A DNA stretch of 64,000 nucleotides. It comes from Paenibacillus tyrphae (GTDB lineage: Bacteria; Bacillota; Bacilli; Paenibacillales; NBRC-103111). The notes beneath the pieces are model-generated. The model worked only from the letters and a program-made list of their open reading frames with translations. It did not search any database and was not told the origin of the DNA. A program made the position numbers and the translations under genes. The stretch lies in the NCBI RefSeq assembly GCF_027925525.1, contig NZ_BSDJ01000002.1, positions 248,001 through 312,000 on the forward strand, in the 5' to 3' direction. Of this stretch, positions 1-8,232 are shown one piece after another; the first letter of the stretch is position 1, and each line of letters opens with the position of its first letter.

Positions 1-103
1 TTTTCAGCTGATCGTCAATGGTTTGCTCAAAAGGTTGCCCGGACGCATCCGCCGCACGTTCCCGAATGAAACATAAATCCATGAAAAATTCAGATTTCTT
101 CAT
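1..103 (-). CDS. Partial CDS, N-terminus of an unrecognised protein
   Basis: Only the first 34 codons are in the window. The gene begins at the ATG at 103 and runs off the left edge. The stop of the upstream 62-residue membrane protein overlaps this start as ATGA, so the two are probably translationally coupled and belong to the molybdoenzyme operon. The visible part has no signal peptide or membrane segment and is acidic to polar. In such operons the next gene is often an accessory protein or chaperone, but nothing in these residues lets me name it. Confidence 0.55.
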   Translation of the reverse strand, partial: MKKSEFFMDLCFIRERAADASGQPFEQTIDDQLK

Positions 104-288
104 CTATTTTTCACTTCCTTCTTGTAAATAAATAAGGCAATCGGAAACAGAACGACGTTTAACGCAGCAAACAGAAGAACAAGCTTATAGTTTTCAAAAT
201 AATAATTGTTGATCGTATACTGCGTGAAAATAATATTGAGCAGCAGCACAATACTCAGCAGGATGACGCCCCGATAGCTACGCTTCAT
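100..288 (-). CDS. Small two-helix membrane protein of the molybdoenzyme operon
   Basis: This 62-residue protein has two hydrophobic stretches, at about residues 8-25 and 36-55, and a lysine-rich C-terminus (ending KKEVKNR), consistent with two transmembrane helices. It overlaps the Rieske gene by 11 bases and the next gene by four bases, so it is embedded in the operon. I do not recognise the family. Its position suggests a small assembly or anchoring subunit of the membrane-bound electron-transfer complex encoded upstream, but that is inference from context. Confidence 0.65.
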   Translation of the reverse strand: MKRSYRGVILLSIVLLLNIIFTQYTINNYYFENYKLVLLFAALNVVLFPIALFIYKKEVKNR

Positions 289-829
289 ACCGCTTCACTC
301 CCGTTGCATAAATAGTCGGCCCTTCGACGGCTACGATAATTTCCGGCAGCGGCCTTCTTGGCGGTCCTCCTGTCGGAGCGCCCGATTTAGGGTCAAAAAA
401 GCCGTGATGGCAAGGACAAACCATTCTTTTCTCCTCGCCGTTCCAAAATACGGGGCATTTCAGATGAGTGCATGCATTTTGATACGCTTTGTATTCATTT
501 TCGCCTAAGCGGATCAGCAACGCCGAATCGTGTTCCCCCGGATAAGCAAACTCGACCGCCTCCCCTACTTTCAACGCTTGAACATCGGCGATTTTCATTT
601 TGGGATGGCTTTTTTGGCCGAGCCCCGCAAGCTCTTTGGCCGCCAGTCCGCCCCAGGGAAGCGTGGAAATGGCAAACACCCCTGCCGCCCCCACCATCGT
701 CTTCATAAAGCCGCGCCGGTCCAGGGTTCGCTCATTATTTTTACGAATGTTATGCGTATAATTGTCTTCGTTATACGGAACCTTGTTGTTCTTCTCTTTA
801 TCCATGCGGTCCACCCGCTTTCTAATCAT
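278..829 (-). CDS. Tat-exported Rieske [2Fe-2S] protein
   Basis: This is a Rieske iron-sulfur protein of 183 residues. The twin-arginine motif RRGFMK (about residues 38-43) is followed by a hydrophobic stretch, so it is probably exported folded and stays anchored to the outer face of the membrane. The cluster ligands are visible as C120-T-H122 and C138-P-C-H141. C125 and C140 are the pair that forms a disulfide in bc1-type Rieske proteins. The start at 829 is supported by AAAGGA eight bases upstream. It lies downstream of the ferredoxin and molybdoenzyme genes, so it probably carries electrons from quinol through this complex. A Rieske protein in a nitrate-reductase-like operon is uncommon. 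Confidence 0.9.
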   Translation of the reverse strand: MIRKRVDRMDKEKNNKVPYNEDNYTHNIRKNNERTLDRRGFMKTMVGAAGVFAISTLPWGGLAAKELAGLGQKSHPKMKIADVQALKVGEAVEFAYPGEHDSALLIRLGENEYKAYQNACTHLKCPVFWNGEEKRMVCPCHHGFFDPKSGAPTGGPPRRPLPEIIVAVEGPTIYATGVKRYEA

Positions 830-853
830 AGTCGCTTTCCTTTATCGGACGGT

Positions 854-1417
854 TCAGAATAGCTTCTGTATTCCTTGGATAATACCGGGAAGGCTGATCT
901 GCACACGGGTCTCCCCTTCCAGAGGCTCGAACGGCTGCCGGCTGGCGACCCATTTGCCTAGTCGGTGCTGCTCCCGCTTCTCGGCCAACTCGTTCTCGTC
1001 AATCCACTGCAGCGTATTGGTCGGGCAAACGGATGCGCACATCGGCGGGATGCCGTCCTTCGTACGGTCGTAACATAGATCGCATTTATACATCAGATTC
1101 TGCTCTTCATCAAATTTCGGAATCCCGTAAGGGCACGCAATCGTACAGTTCTGACATCCGATACATTTCTCGACGAGAGCGGACAGCACCGCTCCTTCTT
1201 CCGTGATCTGAATAGCTTGCGCCGGACAGCTTCTGGCGCATGCCGGGTTGACGCAGTGCAGGCACATCAGCGGAATCGTCTGCCGATCCACCAACGGGTT
1301 GACATCATAGACGTAATTGCGGTTCCGTTCGTCGTGACCGCCGCATTGTGTACAAGCCGCAAGACAGCTTCGGCAGCCGATGCAGTTGTCCATTTCGATA
1401 TACAATAGTTTTTTCAC
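854..1417 (-). CDS. Four-cluster ferredoxin subunit (DmsB/NrfC-type)
   Basis: This 187-residue protein carries sixteen well-placed cysteines in four groups: C12/15/18/22, C52/55/60/64, C85/88/91/95 and C112/115/127/131. That is the pattern of four [4Fe-4S] clusters in the electron-transfer subunits of the DMSO-reductase superfamily. It has no signal peptide, so it probably works on the cytoplasmic side with the catalytic subunit. The start is GTG at 1417, behind AAGGGGG, and overlaps the stop of the molybdoenzyme gene by four bases. It should pass electrons from the membrane subunit to the molybdenum site. Confidence 0.9.
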   Translation of the reverse strand: MKKLLYIEMDNCIGCRSCLAACTQCGGHDERNRNYVYDVNPLVDRQTIPLMCLHCVNPACARSCPAQAIQITEEGAVLSALVEKCIGCQNCTIACPYGIPKFDEEQNLMYKCDLCYDRTKDGIPPMCASVCPTNTLQWIDENELAEKREQHRLGKWVASRQPFEPLEGETRVQISLPGIIQGIQKLF

Positions 1418-3591
1418 AGCAGTGCCCCCTTCGTCCCATCCGCCAGCTTCTCAATCTGGGCTGCGCAAGCTTTAAATTCCGGCATTTTCGACATCGGGTC
1501 CAGCGCAGCAATGGTCAGAAGATTAATCGACTGCTCATGTCCAAAATGATAAGGGACAAACACAGTATCTTTACGAATGGCTTCGATGATCTTCACTTTA
1601 AAGTACGCTTCGCCTCGCCGGGTATACAAACGAACGATTTCTTCGTGCTCGATGCCGTACAGCTTGGCGGTTTCCGGGTGAACTTCGACGAACGGCTCCG
1701 GGCACATATCCCGCAAAAAGGGAATTCTTCGCGTCTGGTTCCCGGATAAGTAATGATAGACGACCCTGCCAGTGGTCAGCCTGAGCGGATACTGTTCACA
1801 CGGCTCCTCCGCAGGCGGCCGGTAAGGAAGCGCACATATTTTCGCTTTGCCGTCCGGATGATAAAACTTCTTATCCAAAAACATATAGGGAGTTCCTTGA
1901 TCCTGCTCGTCTCGGCAGGGCCAGAAAACACCGTTTTGCTTCTCGATTTTATCCCACGTCGCTCCGTAATAATCCGCATACCCGCCTTTGGAAGCAAGCC
2001 TGAATTCATCTGCAACTTTGCTTGCTGTCGTGAGATGACGGAAATATTGGCCCCGGCCGAGACGCTCGGCCAGCTCCACCTGAATCTGCCAATCCGGCTT
2101 CGACTCGCCAAGCGGCTCCTGGGCTTTATTGATCTTGATGATCCGGCCCTCCAGATTGGTCACGGTGCCCTCATCCTCCGACCATGTCACGGAAGGAAGG
2201 ACGACATCGGCAAATTCCGCCGATTCCGATAAGAACATATCGCAGCAAACCATGAAATCCAGACTTTTCAGCGCCGCGCGGACGAAGTTTTGATTCGGTG
2301 CGGAAACCGCAGGATTGGAGCATAACAAATATAAGCCGCGAATCGTTTTTTCGGTCATCAATTCGAACATCTCATAAGCTGATACGCCGGGCTGTGGCAT
2401 TTCTTCCGGCGTAATTCCCCAGACGCTGCACACTTCCTGCACGTGCTTCGGGTTCGTGATTTTGCGGTAACCCGGAAGCGCATCCGCTTTTTGTCCGTGC
2501 TCCCGGCCGCCCTGACCGTTTCCTTGGCCTGTAAACGTGGCGACTCCGGATTTGGGCCGGCCGATTTTGCCGGTCACCAGGCACATGTTCGTATAGGCCG
2601 ATACGTTGTCCGTTCCTTTATGCTGCTGCTCGATCCCGCGTGCGAACAGGACGACGGCGTTCGGCGCTTTGCCGTAGATTTCCGCAGCCCGGATCAATTT
2701 CTCCGGCGCCACTCCCGTAATTTCACTCGTATATTCCGGGGTAAACGCCTTCACGACTTCCATCGTTTCTTCGAAGCCGTTCGTATGCTCGCGGATAAAC
2801 GCTTCGTCCGCAAAGCCTTGCTGGATAAGCAAATTGACCATGCAGTTCGCGAGCGCCAGATCGGTGCCGGGCTTGAGATCGAGATGGACGTCGGCCCGTC
2901 TCGCAATCGGGGTTTCCCTCGGGTCCGCAACGATCAGATACCCACCGCGATTCTGCACCTCCCACACCCGGAACATCGAGGTCGGATGGCATTCGGCCGT
3001 ATTGCTTCCGGCAATAAACAAGCAATCCGTCTGATGAATATCCGTCCATGGCAGCGTAGATCCGCGATCCACCCCAAGGCTGCGCATGAATCCGGCTGCC
3101 GCACTGGACATGCAGAATCTGCCGTTGTAATCGATGTAGCGCGTCTGCAGTCCGACGCGGGCAAATTTGCCGGTCAGGTAACATTTCTCATTCGTCATGG
3201 ATACGCCGCTGAACACGGACAACGAATCTTTGCCGTAGTTGTTCTGCAATTCCTTGAACTTCCGCGCAATCAAGTCATAGGCTTCGTCCCACGACGCTTC
3301 GCGGAAGCCTTCCTTCGTTCCTTTCTTCGAGGCATCTTCCCGGATCAACGGCCGGAGCAGCCGGTCGTCATGGTTCGTTTGCTGGTAAGCGGTGACGCCT
3401 TTCGGGCACATTTTACCGAGATTCACCGGAAAATCGTACCGTGGCTCTACGCCGATAATCTTGTTGCTATCCGTATCCACCCTTAAATTCATGCCGCACT
3501 GCATGCCGCAGTAAGAACAGTGGGTCGGAACCAGCTTTTCCTTCGGATGATGCTTATTCTCAATCTCGCGATAAAATTTATCCTTTTGCAT
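1414..3591 (-). CDS. Molybdopterin oxidoreductase, NasC/NarB-type nitrate reductase catalytic subunit
   Basis: This 725-residue protein begins with an iron-sulfur motif C25-x2-C28-x3-C32 and C62 and then follows the molybdopterin-guanine-dinucleotide fold to the C-terminal dinucleotide-binding domain. Stretches such as GKFARVGLQT, YIDYNGR and GQGNGQGGREHGQKAD closely resemble, from memory, B. subtilis NasC, the assimilatory nitrate reductase, so nitrate is the best guess for the substrate. It has no Tat signal and should be cytoplasmic. The first ATG at 3639 is rejected because AAGGAGG lies ideally before the ATG at 3591. The coding start overlaps the membrane-subunit gene. Association with ferredoxin, Rieske and a membrane subunit under an Fnr-like promoter suggests a respiratory role. 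Confidence 0.88.
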   Translation of the reverse strand: MQKDKFYREIENKHHPKEKLVPTHCSYCGMQCGMNLRVDTDSNKIIGVEPRYDFPVNLGKMCPKGVTAYQQTNHDDRLLRPLIREDASKKGTKEGFREASWDEAYDLIARKFKELQNNYGKDSLSVFSGVSMTNEKCYLTGKFARVGLQTRYIDYNGRFCMSSAAAGFMRSLGVDRGSTLPWTDIHQTDCLFIAGSNTAECHPTSMFRVWEVQNRGGYLIVADPRETPIARRADVHLDLKPGTDLALANCMVNLLIQQGFADEAFIREHTNGFEETMEVVKAFTPEYTSEITGVAPEKLIRAAEIYGKAPNAVVLFARGIEQQHKGTDNVSAYTNMCLVTGKIGRPKSGVATFTGQGNGQGGREHGQKADALPGYRKITNPKHVQEVCSVWGITPEEMPQPGVSAYEMFELMTEKTIRGLYLLCSNPAVSAPNQNFVRAALKSLDFMVCCDMFLSESAEFADVVLPSVTWSEDEGTVTNLEGRIIKINKAQEPLGESKPDWQIQVELAERLGRGQYFRHLTTASKVADEFRLASKGGYADYYGATWDKIEKQNGVFWPCRDEQDQGTPYMFLDKKFYHPDGKAKICALPYRPPAEEPCEQYPLRLTTGRVVYHYLSGNQTRRIPFLRDMCPEPFVEVHPETAKLYGIEHEEIVRLYTRRGEAYFKVKIIEAIRKDTVFVPYHFGHEQSINLLTIAALDPMSKMPEFKACAAQIEKLADGTKGALL

Positions 3592-4618
3592 TCTGGTTCG
3601 CCTCCTTGACCTTGATTTCGTGGGTTGGGACACCCGCAAACCGCGACATGCGATACTTTCGTCGACAAGGCAAGCATAGCTCGGCGAGGTGAAAGCCTTC
3701 GTCCATCTTGAATTCGACGCCGCTTTGCTTCAACACTTGGATGACATCGTTCGACTGCTCGACCGAAACAAATCCGGCGCCGCACACCTTGCAGGCTTTC
3801 ATTTCCTTCTCCCCATAGTGCTCCCGGTAATTGCGGGCCAGCACGCTCATCGGCCGGAACGGAATATGCGCCAGTTTACCGAATGGAAGGTAAATTAACG
3901 TAAGTATGACGGACCATTGATGAATCAGCGTAATGACCGGATGGCCCCAGCCGTGCAAGAAAATATTCACCCCCGTGAGCATCAATCCCGTAATGCTGAT
4001 AAACAGGAGCAGATACAAGGGGAGAAAATCGTATACGAACGTTTGCTCCGCTCTTGCCTGCATGTTTTTGATGCGCCGGTACAGCGCCATACACACGCCG
4101 GCGATGACCATGAAAGCTGTAATGTTCAGTGCATTGTAAAACATGAAGGCAATCCAGCCGTCCGCTTGGACCCGCATGATGTCAAGGCCGAAGCCCACGA
4201 CCGTGTAGGTTCTGTTATCCTCCATCGTAAAGTACATCCAACCGAATACGAGCGGAAACGTAACCAGGCAAGAGAGGATACAGCCCCACCCCAGCAAAAT
4301 GTGCTGTGTCCAGCGGTAGACCCCGCGGTTCCATATAAACTTGTAGGTGGCCAAATGCTCAACGGTTGTTTGTGGAGTGCTTCTGCGAAACAGCAGCCGA
4401 AGGCCTTTCTTCATGATGACCTTCGTCGGCGGTCGCTCGGCCCAGGCGATAAACCGGTAGAAAAAACCGCCGATAAAAACGACCGTACCGACCATATACC
4501 CGTATAAAGCCAAGTCAATATGAGTAAAAAAACGGGAGCCGATATACATCAAAATGATGAGACAAACAACCGTAAAGAAGTAATTCTTAGCAAATTTAGA
4601 TGCAAACGCCCGGTCCAT
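3578..4618 (-). CDS. Cytochrome-b-like membrane subunit with C-terminal double-CxxC domain
   Basis: This protein of about 346 residues has roughly five or six hydrophobic helices. Histidines suited to haem binding or quinol contact lie in RWTQHILLGWG and in HGWGHPVITLIHQW. After the membrane part comes a cytoplasmic-type tail with KVCGAGF and CLPCRRKYR, which may bind a metal. The start ATG at 4618 is chosen because GGAGGT lies seven bases upstream. It is the first gene of the operon, 64 bases downstream of a perfect Fnr box. It probably oxidises quinol for the molybdoenzyme, like NarI or HdrE, but sequence alone does not prove haem. Confidence 0.78.
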   Translation of the reverse strand: MDRAFASKFAKNYFFTVVCLIILMYIGSRFFTHIDLALYGYMVGTVVFIGGFFYRFIAWAERPPTKVIMKKGLRLLFRRSTPQTTVEHLATYKFIWNRGVYRWTQHILLGWGCILSCLVTFPLVFGWMYFTMEDNRTYTVVGFGLDIMRVQADGWIAFMFYNALNITAFMVIAGVCMALYRRIKNMQARAEQTFVYDFLPLYLLLFISITGLMLTGVNIFLHGWGHPVITLIHQWSVILTLIYLPFGKLAHIPFRPMSVLARNYREHYGEKEMKACKVCGAGFVSVEQSNDVIQVLKQSGVEFKMDEGFHLAELCLPCRRKYRMSRFAGVPTHEIKVKEANQNAKG

Positions 4619-4653
4619 GTTATGACCTCCATAATTCATTTTTGGTCACTTTC

Positions 4654-4697
4654 ATTAAAGCATCGGCCTCTCCCCATTGACTGTGATGATAATCACA
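4654..4697 (-). promoter_or_regulatory. Fnr-type promoter of the molybdoenzyme operon
   Basis: TGTGATGATAATCACA at 4682-4697 is a perfect TGTGA-N6-TCACA palindrome, the known Fnr/CRP-family site. Reading on the minus strand, TTTAAT at 4659-4654 is a suitable -10 element. Its first base lies 30.5 bases from the box centre, which puts the box near -41.5 as in class II Fnr promoters. The box overlaps the last codons of the upstream radical SAM gene, so the operon can be transcribed separately from it. Confidence 0.8.
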
Positions 4698-5832
4698 AGT
4701 TCGATCCAGGAAGCGAATTTTGTTGAAAAAACATCTTTGACTCCGCTGCCAAGGCTTTCGGTACATAAGCGCAGTAGGGATCGCTTTCCAGATAATCGCC
4801 GGTAACGGCATAGGCTCTCGCCCGCGAGCCTCCACACAATGCCTTGAATTCACAAACCCCGCACTTGCCCTTTAACCGCGATTTGTCGCGTAATGCGATC
4901 AGGACCGGAGAGCTGCGATAAATTTCCGTTAGCGGCCGCTCCCGGACATTCCCACATACGACAGGCAAAAATCCGCTAGGATATACATCCCCGGTATGGC
5001 TGATAAATACAAACCCGTCTCCGTCATTTACCCCTTTAGGCGCGCGTCCGAGAAGATCCGGGCGTTTCGTTCTCATGGCCGCAGCCTGCTCGCCTAAACG
5101 CTGCTTCTCCTGCAGGAGAACCCGCCGGTAATGCGGCGCTTCCGTTGCTTTTACACCATACGGCATCTTTTGCTGGATGTGACACAACCACTTCATCACT
5201 TCTTCGTGCTGCTCCGGGGTGATGATATCTTTCACCATCCCGCGTCCGGTGGGCACAAGGAAAAATACGCTCCAAAGCACGGCTTCCATCTCCTTGACCT
5301 TGTCCGCGATCGCTTCCAGATCATGAAGATTATATTGGGATACGGTCGTATTCACCTGAACCGGGATTTGCAGTTCCTTTAAGTATTCGATCCCTCTCAT
5401 AGTCAGATCGTATGATCCTTTTGTTCCGCGAAAATGGTCATGAATCTCCGCACAGGAGCCGTCGAGACTGAACGCCCACCGCGACAGCCCGACTTCCTTC
5501 GCCTTCCGGACGGCTTCGCGTGTCACCTTCGGCGTGGCGCTCGGCGTCATGGAGACGGGAAGACCTCGCTCTTCGATCGCATAGCGGGCAAGCTCGAACA
5601 GATCGGGACGCATTAACGGATCTCCGCCGGTAAAGACGAATAGCGGGTTATCCATTTTGGCGATTTCGTCGATGAGTTGCTTCCCCTCTTCGAAAGATAG
5701 CTGTCCGGGGTCCGCTCTATACTGTGCCTCCGCTCGGCAGTGCAGACATTTCAAAGCGCAGGCCCGGGTGACTTCCCATATGACGATGAATGGATTTTCG
5801 TTGTAATCCCTTTCTTTTATAAGGGGCTTCAA
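4693..5832 (-). CDS. Radical SAM/SPASM protein, NirJ/AhbD-like (TIGR04053-type)
   Basis: This 379-residue enzyme has the radical SAM motif C29-x3-C33-x2-C36 (CALKCLHC), the glycine-rich FTGGDPL, and a C-terminal SPASM cysteine cluster (CGVCEFKALCGGSRARAYA). It belongs with the NirJ/AhbD-like enzymes that act late in haem d1 or alternative haem synthesis; I recall the near family as TIGR04053. The substrate is unknown. The start is TTG at 5832, with AAGGAGG upstream. It ends inside the Fnr box of the next operon and is divergent from the truncated haemoglobin, so a role in a haem cofactor for the adjacent complex is plausible but unproven. Confidence 0.82.
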   Translation of the reverse strand: MKPLIKERDYNENPFIVIWEVTRACALKCLHCRAEAQYRADPGQLSFEEGKQLIDEIAKMDNPLFVFTGGDPLMRPDLFELARYAIEERGLPVSMTPSATPKVTREAVRKAKEVGLSRWAFSLDGSCAEIHDHFRGTKGSYDLTMRGIEYLKELQIPVQVNTTVSQYNLHDLEAIADKVKEMEAVLWSVFFLVPTGRGMVKDIITPEQHEEVMKWLCHIQQKMPYGVKATEAPHYRRVLLQEKQRLGEQAAAMRTKRPDLLGRAPKGVNDGDGFVFISHTGDVYPSGFLPVVCGNVRERPLTEIYRSSPVLIALRDKSRLKGKCGVCEFKALCGGSRARAYAVTGDYLESDPYCAYVPKALAAESKMFFQQNSLPGSNL

Positions 5833-5935
5833 TAAGATCCCTCCTTCTCATTTGCCATCTGGAGAGAAAGCAAGAATATTTTTATTGATCCGAAGCATCC
5901 TATTTGTTGACATATTGTGACTCAGGAGGTTTCCT

Positions 5936-6301
5936 ATGGAAACAACAAATAGCCTTTACGAAAAAGTTGGCGGAGAACAGGCCATTTCCAAAGTCGTCGA
6001 TTATTTTTATAAACTTGTATTGGCAGATGATACGGTGAACGAGTTTTTTAAGAACACCGATATGGAAAAACAACGGCGCCACCAGACCAAATTTATCAGT
6101 TTTGCGTTAGGAGGGCCCAACCAATACTCGGGAAAATCCATGGCCAAAGCTCATGAAGGCATGAACCTGCAGCCGGCTCACTTTAATGCCATCGTTAAGC
6201 ATCTGCACGATTCACTTGCGCATTTCGGCGTCAGCGAGCCGGAAATCGAGCAAGCCTTGTCACATGTAGCCGAGTTAAAAGACGATATCCTGTATAAGTA
6301 G
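5936..6301 (+). CDS. glbN: Group I truncated haemoglobin
   Basis: This 121-residue protein matches the two-over-two globins: YEKVGGEQAIS at the N-terminus, DYFYKLVL with the distal tyrosine, and a proximal histidine in AKAHEGMNL. Such proteins bind O2 and NO and often detoxify NO to nitrate. The start is supported by CAGGAGG seven bases upstream. It is the only plus-strand gene in the first 45 kb with clear homology and stands divergent to the radical SAM gene. Beside a nitrate-reducing system it probably protects against nitric oxide. I found no clear Fnr site in its own upstream 100 bases. Confidence 0.92.
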   Translation: METTNSLYEKVGGEQAISKVVDYFYKLVLADDTVNEFFKNTDMEKQRRHQTKFISFALGGPNQYSGKSMAKAHEGMNLQPAHFNAIVKHLHDSLAHFGVSEPEIEQALSHVAELKDDILYK

Positions 6302-6315
6302 GGAATGAGAAGAAA

Positions 6316-6370
6316 GCTGAGAAAGACCGCAGACTTGCATAGGTCCGAAGCTTTCTCAGCTTCTTTTTTA
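6316..6370. terminator. Rho-independent terminator shared by glbN and the narK-like gene
   Basis: GCTGAGAAAG at 6316-6325 pairs with CTTTCTCAGC at 6351-6360 and the stem extends by two A-T pairs. It is followed by TTCTTTTTTA on the plus strand. It sits between the convergent ends of the haemoglobin gene and the transporter gene and overlaps the last codon of the latter. Confidence 0.8.
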
Positions 6371-7870
6371 TTTACTTCTTAGCTCTGAAATGTCACTGAA
6401 CATCCCCGCGTAATGCTTTACTTCGCCGGCGTCGTTTTTGATCGCGCTGATCGTCAACCATTGAAGGTACTCGTCGCCGTTTTTCCTCCGGTTCCATATC
6501 TCGCCCTGCCAGAAGCCCTTCTCTTTGATCGTTTTCCACATCGCGGCATAAAAATCCGATGGCTGTTTTCCTGATTTTAATATGCGCGGATTTTCCCCGA
6601 CGATTTCCTCCTGCGTATAGCCGGTCACTTTGGTGAACGCCGGATTCACCTGCCGGATCGTGCCCTTCAAATCTGTGATAACAATGGCTTCCGCCGTATT
6701 TTCAATAATTTCCGTTGCCAAACGAAGCCGGTCTTGATAATACATCCAGAACACAAGGACAAGACTGACTAAAGCAAACTCGGACAAGGCCATGAATCCG
6801 ATTGCATAGTGGCCCGTCAAGCTTAATAACGAAGCGAGAATCAGAGGCGGGAAAAATCCCCCAAGGCCGCCCATGGCGGAAACGATTCCGTTCACAAGCC
6901 CGGCCTGCTTCAGGAAATAGAGGGGCACCAGCTTGAAGATCGTGCCATTTCCCGTCCCTGCGCAAACCGCGATCAGCAGACAACCGACGGTATAAAGCTG
7001 AATGTCCGGCGAGAAGGACAGCAAGATGCCGGATAAGGTCAGCCCACCGAATACGAACATCAGAATGATGAAAGAATTGAACTTGTCGCCCAGCCATCCG
7101 CCGATCGGCCGTGCCGCCGTCGCGATCGCGATAAACATAGCCGTTCGGAAGCCCGCGTCCGCCTTGGCCAATTGAAAGTGGCTGACGAGAAAATTCGGCA
7201 AATAGATGGTGAATGCGACGAAGCAGCCGAAGGTGATAAAATAAAACAGGCTGATCGCCCATAACCGCGGATTGCGGTAAATTTCCTTCATCTGCTCCCG
7301 CACCGGGGTCACGACCTTCGGCTCCTTGCGGTCACCGAGAAAAACATGAAGGAGGACAAACACGGCTAGCAAAATCATATACAGCTGGACGGTGGCAGAC
7401 CATCCGATCGAGCCTGCGATAACGGGAGCGCCGAATGCCGATACCGCCGTCCCGAGGTTGCCGATGCCGTAAAGCCCGTTCACAGAACCGTGCTTTTCCT
7501 TCGGATAATATTTCGGCAGCGAGGTAACGCCGACCGAAAATACGGCGCCGCCGATGCCGAGGAAGAAACCGCCGATCAGCAGATCGACGAACGTCGTTGC
7601 CTGGCTTACATAATAGACGGGAAACAGCAGCAGAACAAAGCTGATGGCGAACAGCTTTCTCGCGCCGTATTTATTCGTCCAGAAACCGATCGGAATGCGC
7701 AGGACCGACCCCAAAATTACCGGCACGGCCGTTACCCAGGACAGCTGGCCCGGAGTCATCGGGATGTCCGACTTGATGAAAGGCATGAGCGAAGACAGAA
7801 TCACCCAAACCGCAAAACCGAGAATAAGACTTACCGTCTGCAACGGCAATTGTAGCTTTCGAACATCCAT
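6368..7870 (-). CDS. narK: NarK-type nitrate/nitrite MFS transporter with C-terminal PAS domain
   Basis: This protein of about 500 residues has two parts. Residues about 1-385 are a twelve-helix major facilitator with NarK-like features, such as RIPIGFWTNKYGARK between helices 2 and 3 and the glycine-rich GVFSVGV/NGLYGIGNLGTA region. Residues about 390-500 form a PAS domain (AIVITDLKGTIRQVNPAF...EEIVGENPRIL...WQGEIWNRRKNG...), the S-box type with PAC motif. Most NarK proteins end after the last helix. The ATG at 7870 is chosen over 7903 because GGAGGGG lies just upstream. It probably imports nitrate or exports nitrite for the adjacent reductase, with the PAS domain possibly sensing redox state or a ligand. 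Confidence 0.88.
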   Translation of the reverse strand: MDVRKLQLPLQTVSLILGFAVWVILSSLMPFIKSDIPMTPGQLSWVTAVPVILGSVLRIPIGFWTNKYGARKLFAISFVLLLFPVYYVSQATTFVDLLIGGFFLGIGGAVFSVGVTSLPKYYPKEKHGSVNGLYGIGNLGTAVSAFGAPVIAGSIGWSATVQLYMILLAVFVLLHVFLGDRKEPKVVTPVREQMKEIYRNPRLWAISLFYFITFGCFVAFTIYLPNFLVSHFQLAKADAGFRTAMFIAIATAARPIGGWLGDKFNSFIILMFVFGGLTLSGILLSFSPDIQLYTVGCLLIAVCAGTGNGTIFKLVPLYFLKQAGLVNGIVSAMGGLGGFFPPLILASLLSLTGHYAIGFMALSEFALVSLVLVFWMYYQDRLRLATEIIENTAEAIVITDLKGTIRQVNPAFTKVTGYTQEEIVGENPRILKSGKQPSDFYAAMWKTIKEKGFWQGEIWNRRKNGDEYLQWLTISAIKNDAGEVKHYAGMFSDISELRSK

Positions 7871-7924
7871 CCTTTTCCCCTCCACTTCATAATCAATCGT
7901 CATCGTTCCATTTTCATAAATTTC

Positions 7925-8010
7925 ATTTCGGGCTTATGCCTGGGGCACAAGACGTGGCTGCGGCGCAAGTCGGCAACCGGCGCGCCGCCTCCCCTTCCCA
8001 AGTGTAACGA
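7925..8010 (-). other. GC-rich structured 5' leader of the narK-like gene
   Basis: Between the predicted transcription start near 8047 and the start codon at 7870 lies a leader of about 175 bases. It contains GCGGCGC (7960-7966) pairing with GCGCCGC (7982-7988) around a loop that can itself pair (CGG/CCG), flanked by purine-rich GGGGAGG. It does not match a riboswitch consensus that I can recall. It may be a regulatory RNA fold or simply GC-rich spacer. Confidence 0.3.
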
Positions 8011-8054
8011 TGCCTCCTTTACGGAATGTTCTTTTCAATGGGAACATCCTGAAA

Positions 8055-8095
8055 ATAACATTTCTCACGATTTCATCACTGTGATCCAAATCATT
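8055..8095 (-). promoter_or_regulatory. Probable Fnr-type promoter of the narK-like gene
   Basis: On the minus strand, AATGATTTGGATCACA (8095-8080) matches TGTGA-N6-TCACA at eight of ten positions. TGTTAT (8060-8055) or TTATTT (from 8058) can serve as the -10 element at about the class II distance. It is the weakest box of the set and lies about 215 bases before the start codon. Confidence 0.45.
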
Positions 8096-8232
8096 ATGAA
8101 CCGCAGTTATACAGCGTAAAATAACTCACTTTCACAAAATGTACACAGATTACACGAATACCGCATCCCGTTATCCTGCGCCCAGATGATTGTTTTCTTC
8201 GCAGGAAAGCTGCCACGTGCGCAGTTCATCGG

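Noticed and set aside
2443-3486. 347-codon open frame on the plus strand
   Set aside because: It is antisense to the conserved molybdoenzyme gene and its translation (arginine- and histidine-rich, no motif) is typical of a GC-rich shadow frame.
5907-5925. TTGACA and TTGTGA sequence upstream of glbN considered as promoter or Fnr site
   Set aside because: The TTGACA is too close to the ATG to leave room for a -10 and leader, and TTGTGACTCA has no matching second half-site.
7925-8010. Molybdenum-cofactor or cobalamin riboswitch in the narK leader
   Set aside because: The stems and purine tracts do not reproduce the conserved motifs that I know for either class. I report only a structured leader.
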